NCBI RefSeq assembly: GCF_005239225.2
Contig: NC_133286.1
Span: forward strand, 20,164,572-20,228,571
Direction: 5' to 3'
DNA: 64,000 bases
Source: Populus alba
Taxonomy: Eukaryota > Streptophyta > Magnoliopsida > Malpighiales > Salicaceae
Shown one piece after another: positions 23,562 through 35,494 of this stretch. Made by a program: the position numbers and the translations under genes. How positions within the stretch are numbered: position 1 is the stretch's first letter; every line of letters starts with the position of its first letter. Under the pieces are notes generated by a model that was given only the letters and a program-made list of their open reading frames with translations, had not been told where the DNA came from and searched no databases.

Positions 23562-26500
23562 ATGAATATCTTTGCTTGGAACAGCTGTGGTTTAGGCATG
23601 TCACACAAGAAAAATTCAATCCGGAATAGGCTTATAAAAAATAATATTGGCATCTGTTTTCTTTTAGAAACAAAGAAAAACAACTGTTGTGACTCCTTCA
23701 TTAGAAATCTGTGGAATATTGCAACTGTCAAATGGGCTTTTCTAGAATCTATAGGGAAATCAGGAGGGATTATAGCAATGTGGGATAGCTCTGTCTTTGA
23801 AGTTAGCTCGGTAGAATTTGGGGGGCAGTGGATCAGCCTATGCGGCACGCATATTCCCTCTTCCTTTACTTGTATGATAATTGGTGTATATGCTGCATCT
23901 TCAGTGAAGGACCGTGCTAATATGTGGGAAGAAATCACCACTCTTAAGTTTGCTTTCGAACTGCCATTGGTGGTGCTAGGCGACTTCAACGAAACTTTAC
24001 ACGCTCATGAGAGAAGTAGTGGTCACCTCAATTCTTCAGGTTCAACTTCATTCCGCAAATTCATATCAGACTGTGAACTGGTTGAATTCAATTTGCAAGG
24101 GCATCGGTTCACTTGGTTTAGGGGTGGTTCTATGAGCCGCATTGACAGAGCTTTCGCTTCCCCGGACTTTCATCTACAGTTCCCGTCTCTATCTCTCTGC
24201 CGCTACCCTAGAGGGCTGTCCGATCACTGTCAGCTGATTCTCCAAAGCCCGGAGGTAGACTGGGGGTGGAAGCCGTTTCGTTTCATAAATTGCTGGCTGT
24301 CGCACCCTTCTTTCTTAACAGATTTTGAGGCCCTCTGGTCTGAAAGCTGCAAGGAATTTCCAGGTGAGTTTAGTTTGATTAAGAAGTTGGGGAACATGGG
24401 AAAAAAGCTGAGACAATGGAATAAATCCACTTTCGGGGATCAAAATTTAAAACTTGCAGACATCCAGAACTCCATCACAACGCTTGAGAACTTAAGCGAA
24501 GTGCGTCTCTTATCGGAGACCGAAAAAACAAAGCTCCAGGGGCTGAATTCTGAGCAATGGGAAGTTAACAAAAGGGTGGAAGATATGTGGAGGCAAAAAT
24601 CTCGTCAAAATTGGTGTAAAATGGGGGATAAGAACACTCGTTTTTTCCACATATCAGCAAGTCTAAGGAAGGGCCGCAACTACATTAGTAAGATTGATCA
24701 TAATGGCAGTCATCTAGTCTCCTCAAATGATATAAAAGAAGGCGCTGTCAACTTCTTTTCATCCTTGTTTCGCAAACCAACATGCAAAAGAATTGAAATG
24801 GGAGGTTCGGGGTTCTCTAAAATTTCAGAAGCCAAATCAATTTGGCTAGAAAGACCACCTTCAATGGAAGAAGTGAAGCAAGCTGTGTGGGACTGTGATG
24901 GTTCCAAAGCCCCTGGCCCTGATGGTTTCACCTTTTGTTTCTATAAAAAGGTATGGAATATCATCAGCTCAGAGGTTTTTATGTTGGTTAAAAGTTTTTT
25001 CAGAACTGGTAAACTTCCAAAGGGTATCAACTCTTCTTTTGTAACTCTGATTCCGAAATCAAAGGAGCCGAGCAGATTCTCCCATTTTCGTCCGATAAGC
25101 CTGATTCACGGGCTATACAAAATAGTGGCAAAGTTACTGTCCACTAGGCTTCGTCATGTCATGACAGATGTGATCAGTGTTAACCAGTCTGCATTTATTG
25201 CTGGGCGTCAGATTCTAGACGGGTTCATGATAGCAAATGAGGTTGTCCATGGTGTGCGTAGCAAGAAGAAGCATGGTCTCTTATTGAAGGTAGATTTCCA
25301 TAAAGCCTTTGACTCAATTTTATGGGAACATATTGACACAAGTATGGGATACATGGGTTTTGGCACACACTGGAGGAAGCTGATATTCGAATGCTTATCC
25401 ACTTCAAAATTAGCCATCTTGATAAACGGTTCTCCTAGTAGAGAATTTAGTTTGGAGAGGGGTCTCAGGCAAGGGGACCCACTCTCTCCATTCCTATTTG
25501 ACATTGCAGTTGAGGGATTGACAGTTTTATTCAATAGGGCATCAGCTTCAGGTTACTTCAAAGGCTTACAGACTACCCCAGGTCATTACTTAACTCATTT
25601 GCAATATGCCGACGACTCTCTGATTTTCTTGCCAAATGATTTTCCCTCTCTTCTACATGCCAAGAGGATTCTACGTTGGTTTGAGATCATTTCCGGACTG
25701 AAAGTTAACTTCTATAAAAGCTCACTAATAGGTATCAACTTGGACAACGACTACACCTCTAGCCTGGCGAACTCAGTCTTCTGTCGTAGTGATACTTTCC
25801 CGGTTAGGTACCTTGGACTACCTCTTGGAGCCAATCCCAGCAGAATCTCTACTTGGAAACCAGTGTTGTCCACTATCAGAGCAAAGCTACTCACATGGAA
25901 AGGGAATTTTTTGAGCATGGCGGGAAGGTTATGTCTAATTAAATCAGTCTTGAGCTCTCTTCCTCTGTTTTACATGTCAGTTTTTGCTATGCCAAAGGGT
26001 GTTACTAAAGCCATCTCTTCTCTAACCCGGTCTTTCCTTTGGAAAGGAAGCTCAACTTCTCATGGCCTTTTTAAGGTGGCTTGGCATAAGGTAATAAAGG
26101 ATAAATCTTCTGGTGGTCTCGGGTTGGGATCCATCCACAACAAAAAATCTGGCTTTGCTCTTTAAATGGATATGGAATCTAGACAATGGAGTGGCAGGAG
26201 GCTGGCAAGAACACATTCTTCTAAAATACCGACCTCACTTCATAAATGGTATCCCTGAGTTTGCAGGTTCTTTATCTCCAACTTGGCATGGCATTGTTTC
26301 GGCAATCTTCTCAACACAAAACATAGCCAATCTTTTACATGCAAATGTCGGGTTCAAGGTGGGTGACGGGAGGAACATCCGGTTTTGGACTGACTCTTGG
26401 CTCGGCTCTGCAACCAATCTCCAACTCTTATTCCCCAGACTTTATAACCTCTCCTTGCAGCAAAACACCAACCTTGCAGATATATACAATTTGACAGATG

Positions 26501-27230
26501 CATCTTTAAACCTTTCCTGGAGAAGAACCCTTCGGCCTCGTGAGATCTGCCAAAGGGAGAGCTTGATCGCAGAGGTGCAGCGTGGTCTCCTTTTCTCAGA
26601 TGGTGCAGACTGCAAGTTATGGAAATTCCACAGCTCTGGCATGTACTCAGCTCAATCAGGTCGCCTCTTCTTTGATAGTCTATCGGTCACTGAAAATAAT
26701 CACTCCCTTACTCTGCTATGGAATGGTTATGCCCCCCCAAAAGTGGATGTGTTCATTTGGCTTCTTCTTCATGGAGGTTTGAGTACAAGAAGTTTTTTTA
26801 GCTGAGAGGAGAATCATAAATTATGAGGAATCTCACTGCCCATTCTGCTGCAAGGAAACCGAGACAATTAATCATCTTTTCCATTGGTGTCCTATAACAT
26901 GGTCTCTTTGGGGTCGTTTCTTTGAAATGGTTCGGGTGCTCAGGTTGTCTACACAAAGACCCAAATCAAAATCTGCAGGAATGGTCCGGATTGATTAATG
27001 GAAAATTTCAGCGTCGTGCTATTACACTCCTCTGTAAAGGTCTGTATTGGTCAATTTGGATAGCGCGCAACCGCCTAATCTTCGAATCCAAGGCTCCTGA
27101 TTGGGATATGATTTTTGATCTCACTTTTCACCGTTTGGCTTTCTGGTTGAAGTCCTCAGTTACAAATTTCAGCTATACAGGCTCAGATCTTTTTAGAAAT
27201 CCTGAATGTATTATGAACTGGACTAACTAA
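23562..27230 (+). pseudogene. LINE ORF2: endonuclease and reverse transcriptase, three +1 frameshifts
   Basis: An ATG at 23562 opens an 867-codon frame to 26165. It holds an APE-type endonuclease (IFAWNSCGLG, LLETKK, VLGDFNE, LSDHCQL) at residues about 1-225. It also holds a reverse transcriptase (SKAPGPDGFTFCFYKKVW, LKVDFHKAFDS, LRQGDPLSPFLF, and the catalytic QYADDSL) at about 440-750. All catalytic residues are visible. Homology then continues in a second frame (about 26148-26800, start of a zf-RVT domain), a third (about 26800-26925, with CPFCCKETETINHLFHWCP as zinc ligands) and finally the original frame to TAA at 27228-27230. Each switch fits one extra base in a short run: A at 26142-26147, T at 26793-26799, A at 26925-26927. 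As read, the product would be truncated after the RT. No RNase H was recognised. Confidence 0.8.
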
Positions 27231-27424
27231 TTAAGTCCCTCATCACTTTGGTCTTTTCTTTCTTCATATTCCCATTGTATTCTATCTTTCGTTCAACCCC
27301 ACTTACTTGATGGGGCTGCTTATTTAATATATAATTATCTCGTTTACTATCAAAAAAAAAAAAAAAAAAAGTTGTGTGTGAAAAATAGCGGTAACGTCTC
27401 CCATTTTGTTTCCGCTCATAATCA

Positions 27425-27431
27425 TATAAAG
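27425..27431 (+). promoter_or_regulatory. TATA box of MGL copy D, just after the LINE
   Basis: TATAAAG lies 94 bp before the copy D ATG (27525) and 54 bp after the LINE A run (27370). Anything upstream of this core element is now LINE sequence. Confidence 0.55.
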
Positions 27432-27524
27432 ACCGAACAAAGTCTTTTCTAACATTAATATACAATTAGTCACGAGTTCGGGTGAGTTCGGAGGAGGATT
27501 AATCTCTACGAGAATTAGTTAATT

Positions 27525-29342
27525 ATGGATAGAAAAACTGTTAACGTTGAGATGGAGTCCAAGAAAGAAGTTCCAGCTGAAGCTTTGGCTGCCGCCCGGC
27601 ATGAGCTAGGTGAACATAATGGTATTAACATGTCCATCGAGGCCTCTAATACCTTCACCTTCAAGGATTCCGATGCCATGAACCGTGCGTTCCTCGGCGA
27701 GGTCTGTCCCAAGACCGGGATTTACATCTATAGCCGTCACTTAAACCCCACCATATTAAACCTTGGCCGTCAGATCGCTGCCATGGAAGGAACTGAGACT
27801 GCCTATTGCACTGCTAGTGGTAAGATTTATTTATTTCTTTGATTTGATGGATGGGAGCGATGTACATGGAGGGCTTAAAGTTACGAGTATTGTTACTGAC
27901 TCTTCGTTTTCAGGTATGTCTGCGATATCATCAGTGTTCCTGCAGCTTTGCAACACTGGTGGACATGTGGTGGCAGCGAAGACTCTCTATGGTGGAAGTC
28001 ACGCCTTGTTAACCCATTTCTTACCACAGAAATGCAACATAACAACAACGTTTGTGGACATTGTTGATCTCGAGGAGGTTGATAAAGCAATGATCGAAGG
28101 AAAGACCAGTGTGTTGTACTTTGAATCCATCTCGAACCCAACTTTGATTGTCGCAAACATCCCTGAATTGAGCAAAATAGCACATGCAAAAGGGGTAAGG
28201 TGGTGGTGGACAATACTTTTGCTCCAATGATTCTCTCCCCGGCAAAGCTTGGGGCAGATGTGGTTGTGCATAGCATCTCCAAGTATATTAGTGGTGAAGC
28301 TGATATTATTGCAGGTACTCTTTAATAGCTTTAATTCCGTGGTGGAATTACATGTTCTTTTATGATTTGATATTTTCTTACTGTTAGAAAAAAAATATGC
28401 GCAGGATTTCTCATTTTAACAACACGATTAAAGGTGGACCCTTAGGACATAATGGATTTATGGAATTGAAACCTATTGATTCACAAAATCTCTTAAAATT
28501 CTTGTTTTCAGATATTTTAATTGATTGTAAAGTTCCTAGCTGATTTTCGTGGTTTAACTTGATGGAGATGGCAAGAGCAAGAGTTTTTTATTTCTTTATC
28601 TAAACTAGTGGTTGGGGGGGATAGCTTGGAATTGGGAACTGACAAGCATGAACAGGAACTCTTATCTTGAATGGAGGGCATAGAAAAGTATGATTCTTGA
28701 TTATTATTAGAATGCCTATCCACAGTCTTAAAGATGTGTGAAAGAAAGGGAAAAAAGTATTCTAATGCTTTCATGGAAATTCATAGGTGCTGTTTGTGGC
28801 CTGCTGATATAGTGGACCAAATGAGAGACCCTCATGAAGGGCCTTTCATGCTTCTTGGCCCAACAATGAATCCCAAGCTAGCCTTCGAGATATCAGGGAG
28901 AATCCCTCACCTGAGCATGAGGATGAAGAAGCATTGCAAACGAGCAATGAAGTATGTCACCAAGATGAAGGAACTGGACCCTAACCTAGATGTCTTATAC
29001 CCAGGGCTTAAAGAGCATCCACAGCACAGTCTCTTGAAGTCCATGTCTAATAAGGATTATGGATTCGGTGGGGTTTTCTGCATTGACATGAAAACTGAAG
29101 GAAGGGCCTATCGCTTGATGGACAAATTGCAAAACAACTCCAAATTTGGGTTCATGGGCGTTAGCTTGGGCTATTACGAGACCCTCATGTCTTGCTCTTC
29201 CAGTAGCACTAATAGCATGTTGGACACCAAGGAAAAGGAAAGAGCCGGCATTTCACCGGGGCTGGTTAGATTTTCCGTCGGATACGTAGGGACTTTTGAG
29301 CAGAAATGGAGCCAGTTCACAAGGGCATATTCAGAAATGTAA
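27525..29342 (+). pseudogene. Methionine gamma-lyase (copy D), 3 exons with two frameshifts
   Basis: Exon 1 (27525-27819), exon 2 (27914-28314) and exon 3 (28787-29342) match copy C in structure, with good splice sites (donor GTAAGA, acceptor TTTTCAG). The family residues are present, including YIYSRHLNPT, TLYGGSH and SISKYISGEAD. The frame breaks twice. At about 28197 the run that is AAA in copy B is AA, so VKVVVDN is lost. At about 28798 copy A has GGG where D has GG, at the start of exon 3. As written, translation ends at 28230. Both losses are in runs of one base and all else is clean, so either a very young pseudogene or sequencing error could explain them. Exon 3 protein sequence is otherwise identical to copy A. 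Confidence 0.8.
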
Positions 29343-29955
29343 TTCTGGGTTTTTTCCGGCAAGCTCAGACCTTCGGTTTCAATCTATCCTGCGAGAATTA
29401 AACAATCACTCTCATGTTTGTGCATTTCAGATCTCAGGAGAGATATATATGAATTGAGACGATAATCTTCAAATGCATAATTTTCATAAAGGGATAAATA
29501 TATATTAATTAAGCGTATGAAGTTTCAAATTTCACAATGCATGAGTATCTCAGCTTTAATAGTTATCGATCATCTGTTATAACAATTCACTCAGGTATCT
29601 CGATGTATGTTGCTAGGGATTTGTTGAATTACCCATTAAAATGATGACCTGACAACTAAAATCTTATAAAAAAAGCGGTCAATGTTATGATCATGAAAAT
29701 CATGAAATATTGGTTCAGTTTTACCAAGTTTAAAAGGAATTTCTTCTAAAACATTGTGAGTATGAAATCGGAGTTGTAAAAATTGCTTCTTTACTCAGTT
29801 TATGACATAATATACCTAAAGTGACATAAACCCTAATTTCTTGTAAGGTTTTAGATTCCATGTCATGTTTTAATGTTTATATCAGGAAATTCATAGCATA
29901 CATTCATGGAGGTATTTGACTGTGTTGTTATTGATATCTGAACAACTTAATACAA
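29343..29955 (+). repeat. 3' flank of MGL copy D, duplicated after copy A
   Basis: The segment is homologous to 1028-1611, with many small differences, and ends at about GATATCTGAACAACTTA. It contains the 3' UTR of copy D and no gene. Confidence 0.7.
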
Positions 29956-30019
29956 ATTATAGACAAAACATAAATCTGTTACAAAAAAAAAATAAAGTTT
30001 AGACACTAATATATGAATA

Positions 30020-30534
30020 TTCATGAGAAAGAAAACCCTAGCCGCCGTTATCTCAACGCCCGATAAATAAAAGAATTTCTCTCCCCCTTTCTCTTTCATC
30101 GTCTGTTTCTTCACTCTCTATCCATCAGTCATTAACCTTCTTCAACAGCAACCATTTTGGCTCTAATCCTCACCTCCCCTCTTTCTTTTTCACCATTTGA
30201 GAGGGTTAATCCTTTTTTGAAAGATCAAAAAGTTGTTGTTATCGAGCAATATGATTTTGCTTGGCTCGAAGAACGATTGCAAGTCAAGCTCTGTATAATC
30301 ATTTCTAAGTTCGTTAGGTCGATGTTGGCTTATGGCGATCACTGCCGAATATTGACACGAGCATCATTCAAGCTATTGAACCCAGGGGTTTTCGAGTAAT
30401 GCATGATCTCATGAGAATGCTTGACACCAACCAAGCTTGCCCCAATTCGATAAAATTGCAAAACATTGTCTCCCTTGTGGACCAAAATTATAAGTCATCA
30501 ATTGGATTAAAACGTCAATTTCTTTCTGCTTGAG
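30020..30534 (+). pseudogene. Unidentified intronless gene fragment with telo-box leader
   Basis: A leader with AAACCCTAGCCGCC (30034-30047) and a CT-rich stretch resembles the 5' UTR of a plant housekeeping gene. An ATT-initiated or ATG-less frame (30157-30399) then gives a plausible start (SPLSFSPFERVNPFLKDQ...). From about 30350 a different frame becomes coherent, with IIQAIEPRGFRVMHDLMRML, SIKLQNIVSLVDQNYKSSIG and a final LKRQFLSA before TGA at 30532-30534. The two halves in different frames look like one decayed or retrocopied gene. I do not recognise the protein. Confidence 0.35.
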
Positions 30535-31526
30535 TAAAGTTTTTTAAAGTGCTAAATAAAAGTCCTTAAAGTATAGTCTTAAAATTGGGAATTTTATTTG
30601 GATTTTTTTTATGCTTACGGCCTCAAATAAAAACAACAATAATGATAAGTTGGACCCTTGCTGTGATTGTTTCTTGTTTGATGTATAAGGAAAGCTATTT
30701 GAGTATAGTATTTTCCAACATGTTAGTGTGTGTATATACATATATATAACATTTCCCAATAGATTACCCTTACAAAGTAAATAAGTTTGAAGTCAAAGGG
30801 TGTATTGAGTTTCTAATATTTTTTTTAATTAGAAAGTTAGTCAGATTACTTTCATCTTCATGCAATACTTCTCTACATTTAAAAATATTTTTTTATCGTA
30901 TCAATTAAAATATTTATGTCATTTTTTTTTGGGTGGAGGGCTTGTTTATAATAGTGGTCTAATTTGTAGCTAATAGACATTTTTTGTTTTTTCTCTTTTT
31001 TTTTTATTCCTTTAAAAATTATAACTTAATCTTTTTAGTTGTTGGTATTTCAATTTTAATCCATATTTTTTTGATTTATGATTTTTTATATTAATATTTT
31101 TATAAAAATTTTATTATTTTTTTAATTTCATCATTGAATCTTAATTTATTAAATATTATATTTTTTAATTTTATCTTTTTTTATTATTTTTAATTTTTTT
31201 CCTTGATTTTTTTGTGAAAAATTTATTGCTTTTATTCAGATTGATGGTTTTATGTTTTATTTTAGTATTTTTTGTATTTTTAAATTATTGTAATATATTA
31301 ATATAAAAAATAATTTTTAAAAATAAATAAAATATTATTTTTACATTCACAAGCATCGTACTCTGGATGTAAGAAAAACAGAAGATCCCAAAAAATATTT
31401 CTTTCGCCTTTTGTCTTCTGCTCCATCTGACAGCTCCTCCAGTTTTCGATCCTACAGATTCGAAGGAATTTTACTATTCTGCAGACAAAAAGAGGTGTCT
31501 GTGTCCCTGTGTATAAGAGACAAGCG
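30535..31526. other. AT-rich intergenic DNA and promoter of the epimerase gene
   Basis: T-rich low-complexity sequence dominates at 30800-31330. The 160 bp before 31527, GC-richer and with TCTTCTGCTCCATCTG-type leader sequence, is likely 5' UTR of the next gene. No gene is supported in between. Confidence 0.5.
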
Positions 31527-34500
31527 ATGTCTGAAGAGACCAAGTACGTGGAGCTTTGTAAGGGTATAAATGGCCTTGACAAGATCATCTTGCGTGAGGT
31601 TCGAGGCTGCTCTGCGGAGGTATATTTCTCTCTTTATCTATCTCTTGATTTGGTGTAATTAATGAAACCCAATTGCCCTTTTCTTCATTTCTTTGCAAAT
31701 CTATTGTCTTTTCTTTTTATCCTTTCTGGACTTTGATTGGTTTTGTATCGTTTGAAATGGCAATGGTGCTTCATTCTGGATGTTAGATCTGAACCCATTT
31801 GAATAGGCTAGATGTTATGGCTGATTATGAATCCAAGCTTGTTTCTTTTTTGTTAATCTTGTAGATTTGATAGCTGCTGTTACTGAGGTGTATCGAAAAA
31901 CAAGAAATTTTGGCAGTATTGAGCTAGACCATTGTTTTGTTTTCCTTACTAAAGGAATCATAAATGCCCCCACTTGCATTGATCTCAAGTGCATTCTTTG
32001 TGTACTGTTTGCTATATTGTTCGAGAAGAAAGCTTGTTGATTAGAGTTGTTTTATGACCAGGTATACCTGTATGGAGGTCATGTCACATCCTGGAAGAAT
32101 GAACATGGGGAAGAATTGCTTTTTGTTAGTAGCAAGGTACATCCAGTTACTGTGATATATAAGCTGTACATTTGAGCAACCATGATGAATTTCAGCAATT
32201 TTTTTGATGCAATTGTAGCTGTTTACCGTTAGTTTATAGAAGTAATTTACTTTATTTGTTCAGTAATTGGTGTAATTCCATTCCAGTGGTTTTTCAAATG
32301 TGGCTTGTTGCTTAACTCTGTCTGTTTGCTGATGAAGTACAGAATGTTAGAAGAATATTAGAAAGTAACCATACACTCATGTTTGTTGAATTACAAGTCA
32401 AGATGCTTCAAAAAGTCATTTTGTGAAAACATGATGGTATCGGGAAATGCCTGCAACTTTGTGGTGAGATTTCTGCTAATATAACTAGAAGGTGACTATT
32501 GGTCTTATAAACAAGTCACATATATATACATCTCTATTCGCCGTCCACAGAAGGGGTATCTCTGAAAATTTTATGAGCATACCACATTAATTTATATCCT
32601 TGGTACAAACGATGAAGGGTTTAATGTAGGATTTATTAGCCTGTGACTGTGGAATCATTGGTGGAAACATAGTCTCACATTTTACTCTCTGTAGAGGGGA
32701 AGTCTACTGACTTGAAATAATTTAATTGCCCTGATCTCCTATTATAATAAAGTCAAGGATTTTCTAGAGATATTACATAAATTCTTTGATGAATATTCAA
32801 CCTAGAGGACCTGAAATGCATAAAAACCTTGACCATAGGTTCCTAGGAAAATGCACTTCATTATTCTGGATAATCAAAAAAATTAATTCTAACATTGAAG
32901 AGTACTGGGCTTTGAAACTTAAATTTTACATTTTTACAGCTTAGTTGAACCTTTTTTTAGCTTAGATACCTTAGATTCCACCATAGAAAAAGAAAGGTGT
33001 ATGACAAAGATGTTTCCAAAGAATTAGAGTAAGGTAGTTGAAATGGAGAACTGTATAGGAATCCATGTCGTTTACATCTTTTAGAGCACAGTCTTAATGT
33101 GCAGTTCCATTAATGTCATCAAATTTCTTTTTTAAAAGTGTTATGATGTATTAAAACTCAGACACTTTATTTAATGCTCTCTTCGTTATTAATATTAATT
33201 TGATTGCTTCTTTTTACGGGTTTGGTATTATATAAGCTTTAGTGCTTAATAAATTGTAATCTTATCCATCTTCTATTTCAGATGGTATGCTACTCAAAGA
33301 TGATGGCAATCAGTCATACATCATAGTCATTTCTTGTTCCTAGATTTGGCTAATGCATTATTTTTTTGTAAACTATATTGGTGGTTTGTGCAGGCTATAT
33401 TTAAGCCTCCAAAGGCTATCCGTGGAGGTATTCCAATCTGCTTTCCTCAAGTATGTCTGTCTCTTATGTTAACTAATCATATTTTGCCATTAAAATTATC
33501 TTTTCAAATTAAATTTATTGGCATATGCAGTTCAGCAATCTTGGTTCTCTTGAACCACATGGATTTGCAAGGACCAGGTTTTGGTCTATTGATAATGATC
33601 CCCCACCTTTCCCAACAAATAGCTCCAACAAGGCCTTCATTGACTTAATACTTAAACACTCTGAAGAAGATGTGAAGATCTGGCCTCACAGGTGCGTGAC
33701 TCAAATTTCATTATGAAGTTTAAATGCAGTTCAACTTGTCTTGTGATGGATTACTTAAACAACATTTGAAGCAAATTATTTTTTTCCATTTCAAAAAACA
33801 AAAGCAGGTAAAGCTTCATTCAGTATGATAGAACAGTCTGTAATGTGATTTTTTTTGCTGAAGTTAGATGTAGTTTTACAGGGATAGATATTTTGTAATC
33901 GTATGGTGCACGATTGGAGCTTGTATAGTTGTATGCCTTGCAATATTAACTTATAGAAATATTTTTATATTAAGATATTTGCATCTGTGTATTTTTGGGC
34001 TGCCAGTTCTTCTAATTGCCAAGTGATGCGAAATACATACAAATTATTTACAGATACGAATTTCGCCTACGGATAACTCTGGGTCCTGGAGGAGATTTGA
34101 TGTTGACCTCTCGCATTCGAAATACAAATACTGATGGGAAATCTTTCACGTTTACATTTGCGTACCACACATATTTTCATGTTACGGATATCAGGTTCTT
34201 TGACAATATTTATTTATTGCTGGCATCTGTAGGTCCTTTTTTTTGTATGCTAAGTAGTTTATTGGGTTTTTACTTATTTTGCAGCGATTTTTAACTTTGT
34301 TCATTGTGTAATACTCTTTATCTTTTTCTTTGTAAAATCACCATTTTGAGTAGAAATGTTAATGCATAATTGATGATTGTGTTTTGAATTCTTTGTTGAT
34401 TCAGTCACATGTTTGTTTTGTCTAGTGAAGTGAGGGTAGAAGGACTTGAAACACTAGATTATTTGGATAATCTGAAGAACAGAGAACGATTCACTGAACA

Positions 34501-35494
34501 AGGAGATGCAATAGTCTTTGAATCAGAAGTCAGTATCTGTTTTTTACAGAAATGCTGATTGTTTTCAGTACCCTTTCAGCTTCTATTCATACAAATATTC
34601 TGTGGTACTTGTTTCTATTCTTTTTTACGAAGGTGGACAAAGTATATCTCAGAACACCTACCAAAATTGCTGTTCTGGACCATGAAAGGAAGAGAACATT
34701 TGAATTGCGGAAAGATGGACTTCCTGATGCTGGTGAGTGAAAATTTTGTTTGCATGCATATCATAGTGCTAGGCCACTAGCAAGCAATGTTGTAGAGACT
34801 CCATCGAGATTTGGGAAATGCATAACATTCTTATCTTGCTGCATTAGCTGCTATTGCTGGATGTTCATATGTCAAGTGTAAATATTCTTCTAAATTTGTA
34901 ATGGTTGGCATGCACCTTTGAAAGTTTCGCAGAGCTGTCAGTGGATTAGAGCTTGTAGTTTGAAATTTTATTTAGATTGTGTGATCCAAGGGTCTGCGGA
35001 GGAGAGCTCCAATTGCATCTTGGTAGAAGTCCCTTGTTTGATTTCCATAAACCGTGGTCTTGACATCATTAAATGACAGCATTCTTCTTTTTTGTGCTGT
35101 TTCAAAATAATCTTTGTTTGAAATGATTGAACACATGCTGTTTTGGTCATTTGTGGGTGAACTTGAACTAATTAAGTGTGCGTTGGAAACCACAAGTTTT
35201 CTGTGGGAACTTTGATTGTTCTCAGTCAATATAAGTAATTAAGTATAGTTATTCCCCCCTGCAGTGGTTTGGAATCCCTGGGATAAGAAAGCAAAGACCA
35301 TACCTGATCTTGGTGATGACGAGTACAAGCATATGCTGTGTGTAGAGGCTGCTTGTGTGGAAAAGCCCATTACCTTGAAACCTGGTGAAGAGTGGAGAGG
35401 AAGGCAGGAGCTCTCTGCTGTTCCTTCTAGTTACTGCAGCGGACAGCTTAATCCAGAAAGTGCGATCTTAAGTGAGGATATAGGGCCTGCATGA
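31527..35494 (+). CDS. Putative glucose-6-phosphate 1-epimerase, 8 exons
   Basis: This is an aldose 1-epimerase family protein of the glucose-6-phosphate 1-epimerase (YeaD/apospory-associated protein C) type, which interconverts alpha and beta anomers of hexose 6-phosphates, probably in the cytosol. Exons are 31527-31619, 32062-32136, 33394-33450, 33531-33691, 34054-34194, 34426-34528, 34633-34732 and 35265-35494. All have GT-AG junctions, and the sum is 960 bases (319 aa plus stop), the usual family length. Catalytic features are EPHGFAR with His85 and Arg89, FAYHTYFHV with His167, and HMLCVEAA with Glu271, the expected general acid and base. The start gives MSEETKYVELCKG, with no transit peptide. 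The frame is unbroken. A 3' UTR intron is possible (donor after TTTTACAG near 35510, acceptor TTTTGCAG near 35988). Confidence 0.9.

Larger units (their letters stand above)
20410..27370 (+). mobile_element. L1-type LINE, near full length
   Basis: This non-LTR retrotransposon of about 7 kb is in the same orientation as the MGL genes. It has a C-rich 5' leader (from about 20410), ORF1 (21096-23513), ORF2 (from 23562) with endonuclease and reverse transcriptase, a short 3' UTR, and a terminal run of 19 A (27352-27370). Single-copy sequence with the TATA box of MGL copy D begins directly after the A run. I could not find a target-site duplication, so the left boundary is approximate. The long open ORF1 and ORF2 suggest recent insertion. 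Confidence 0.85.
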
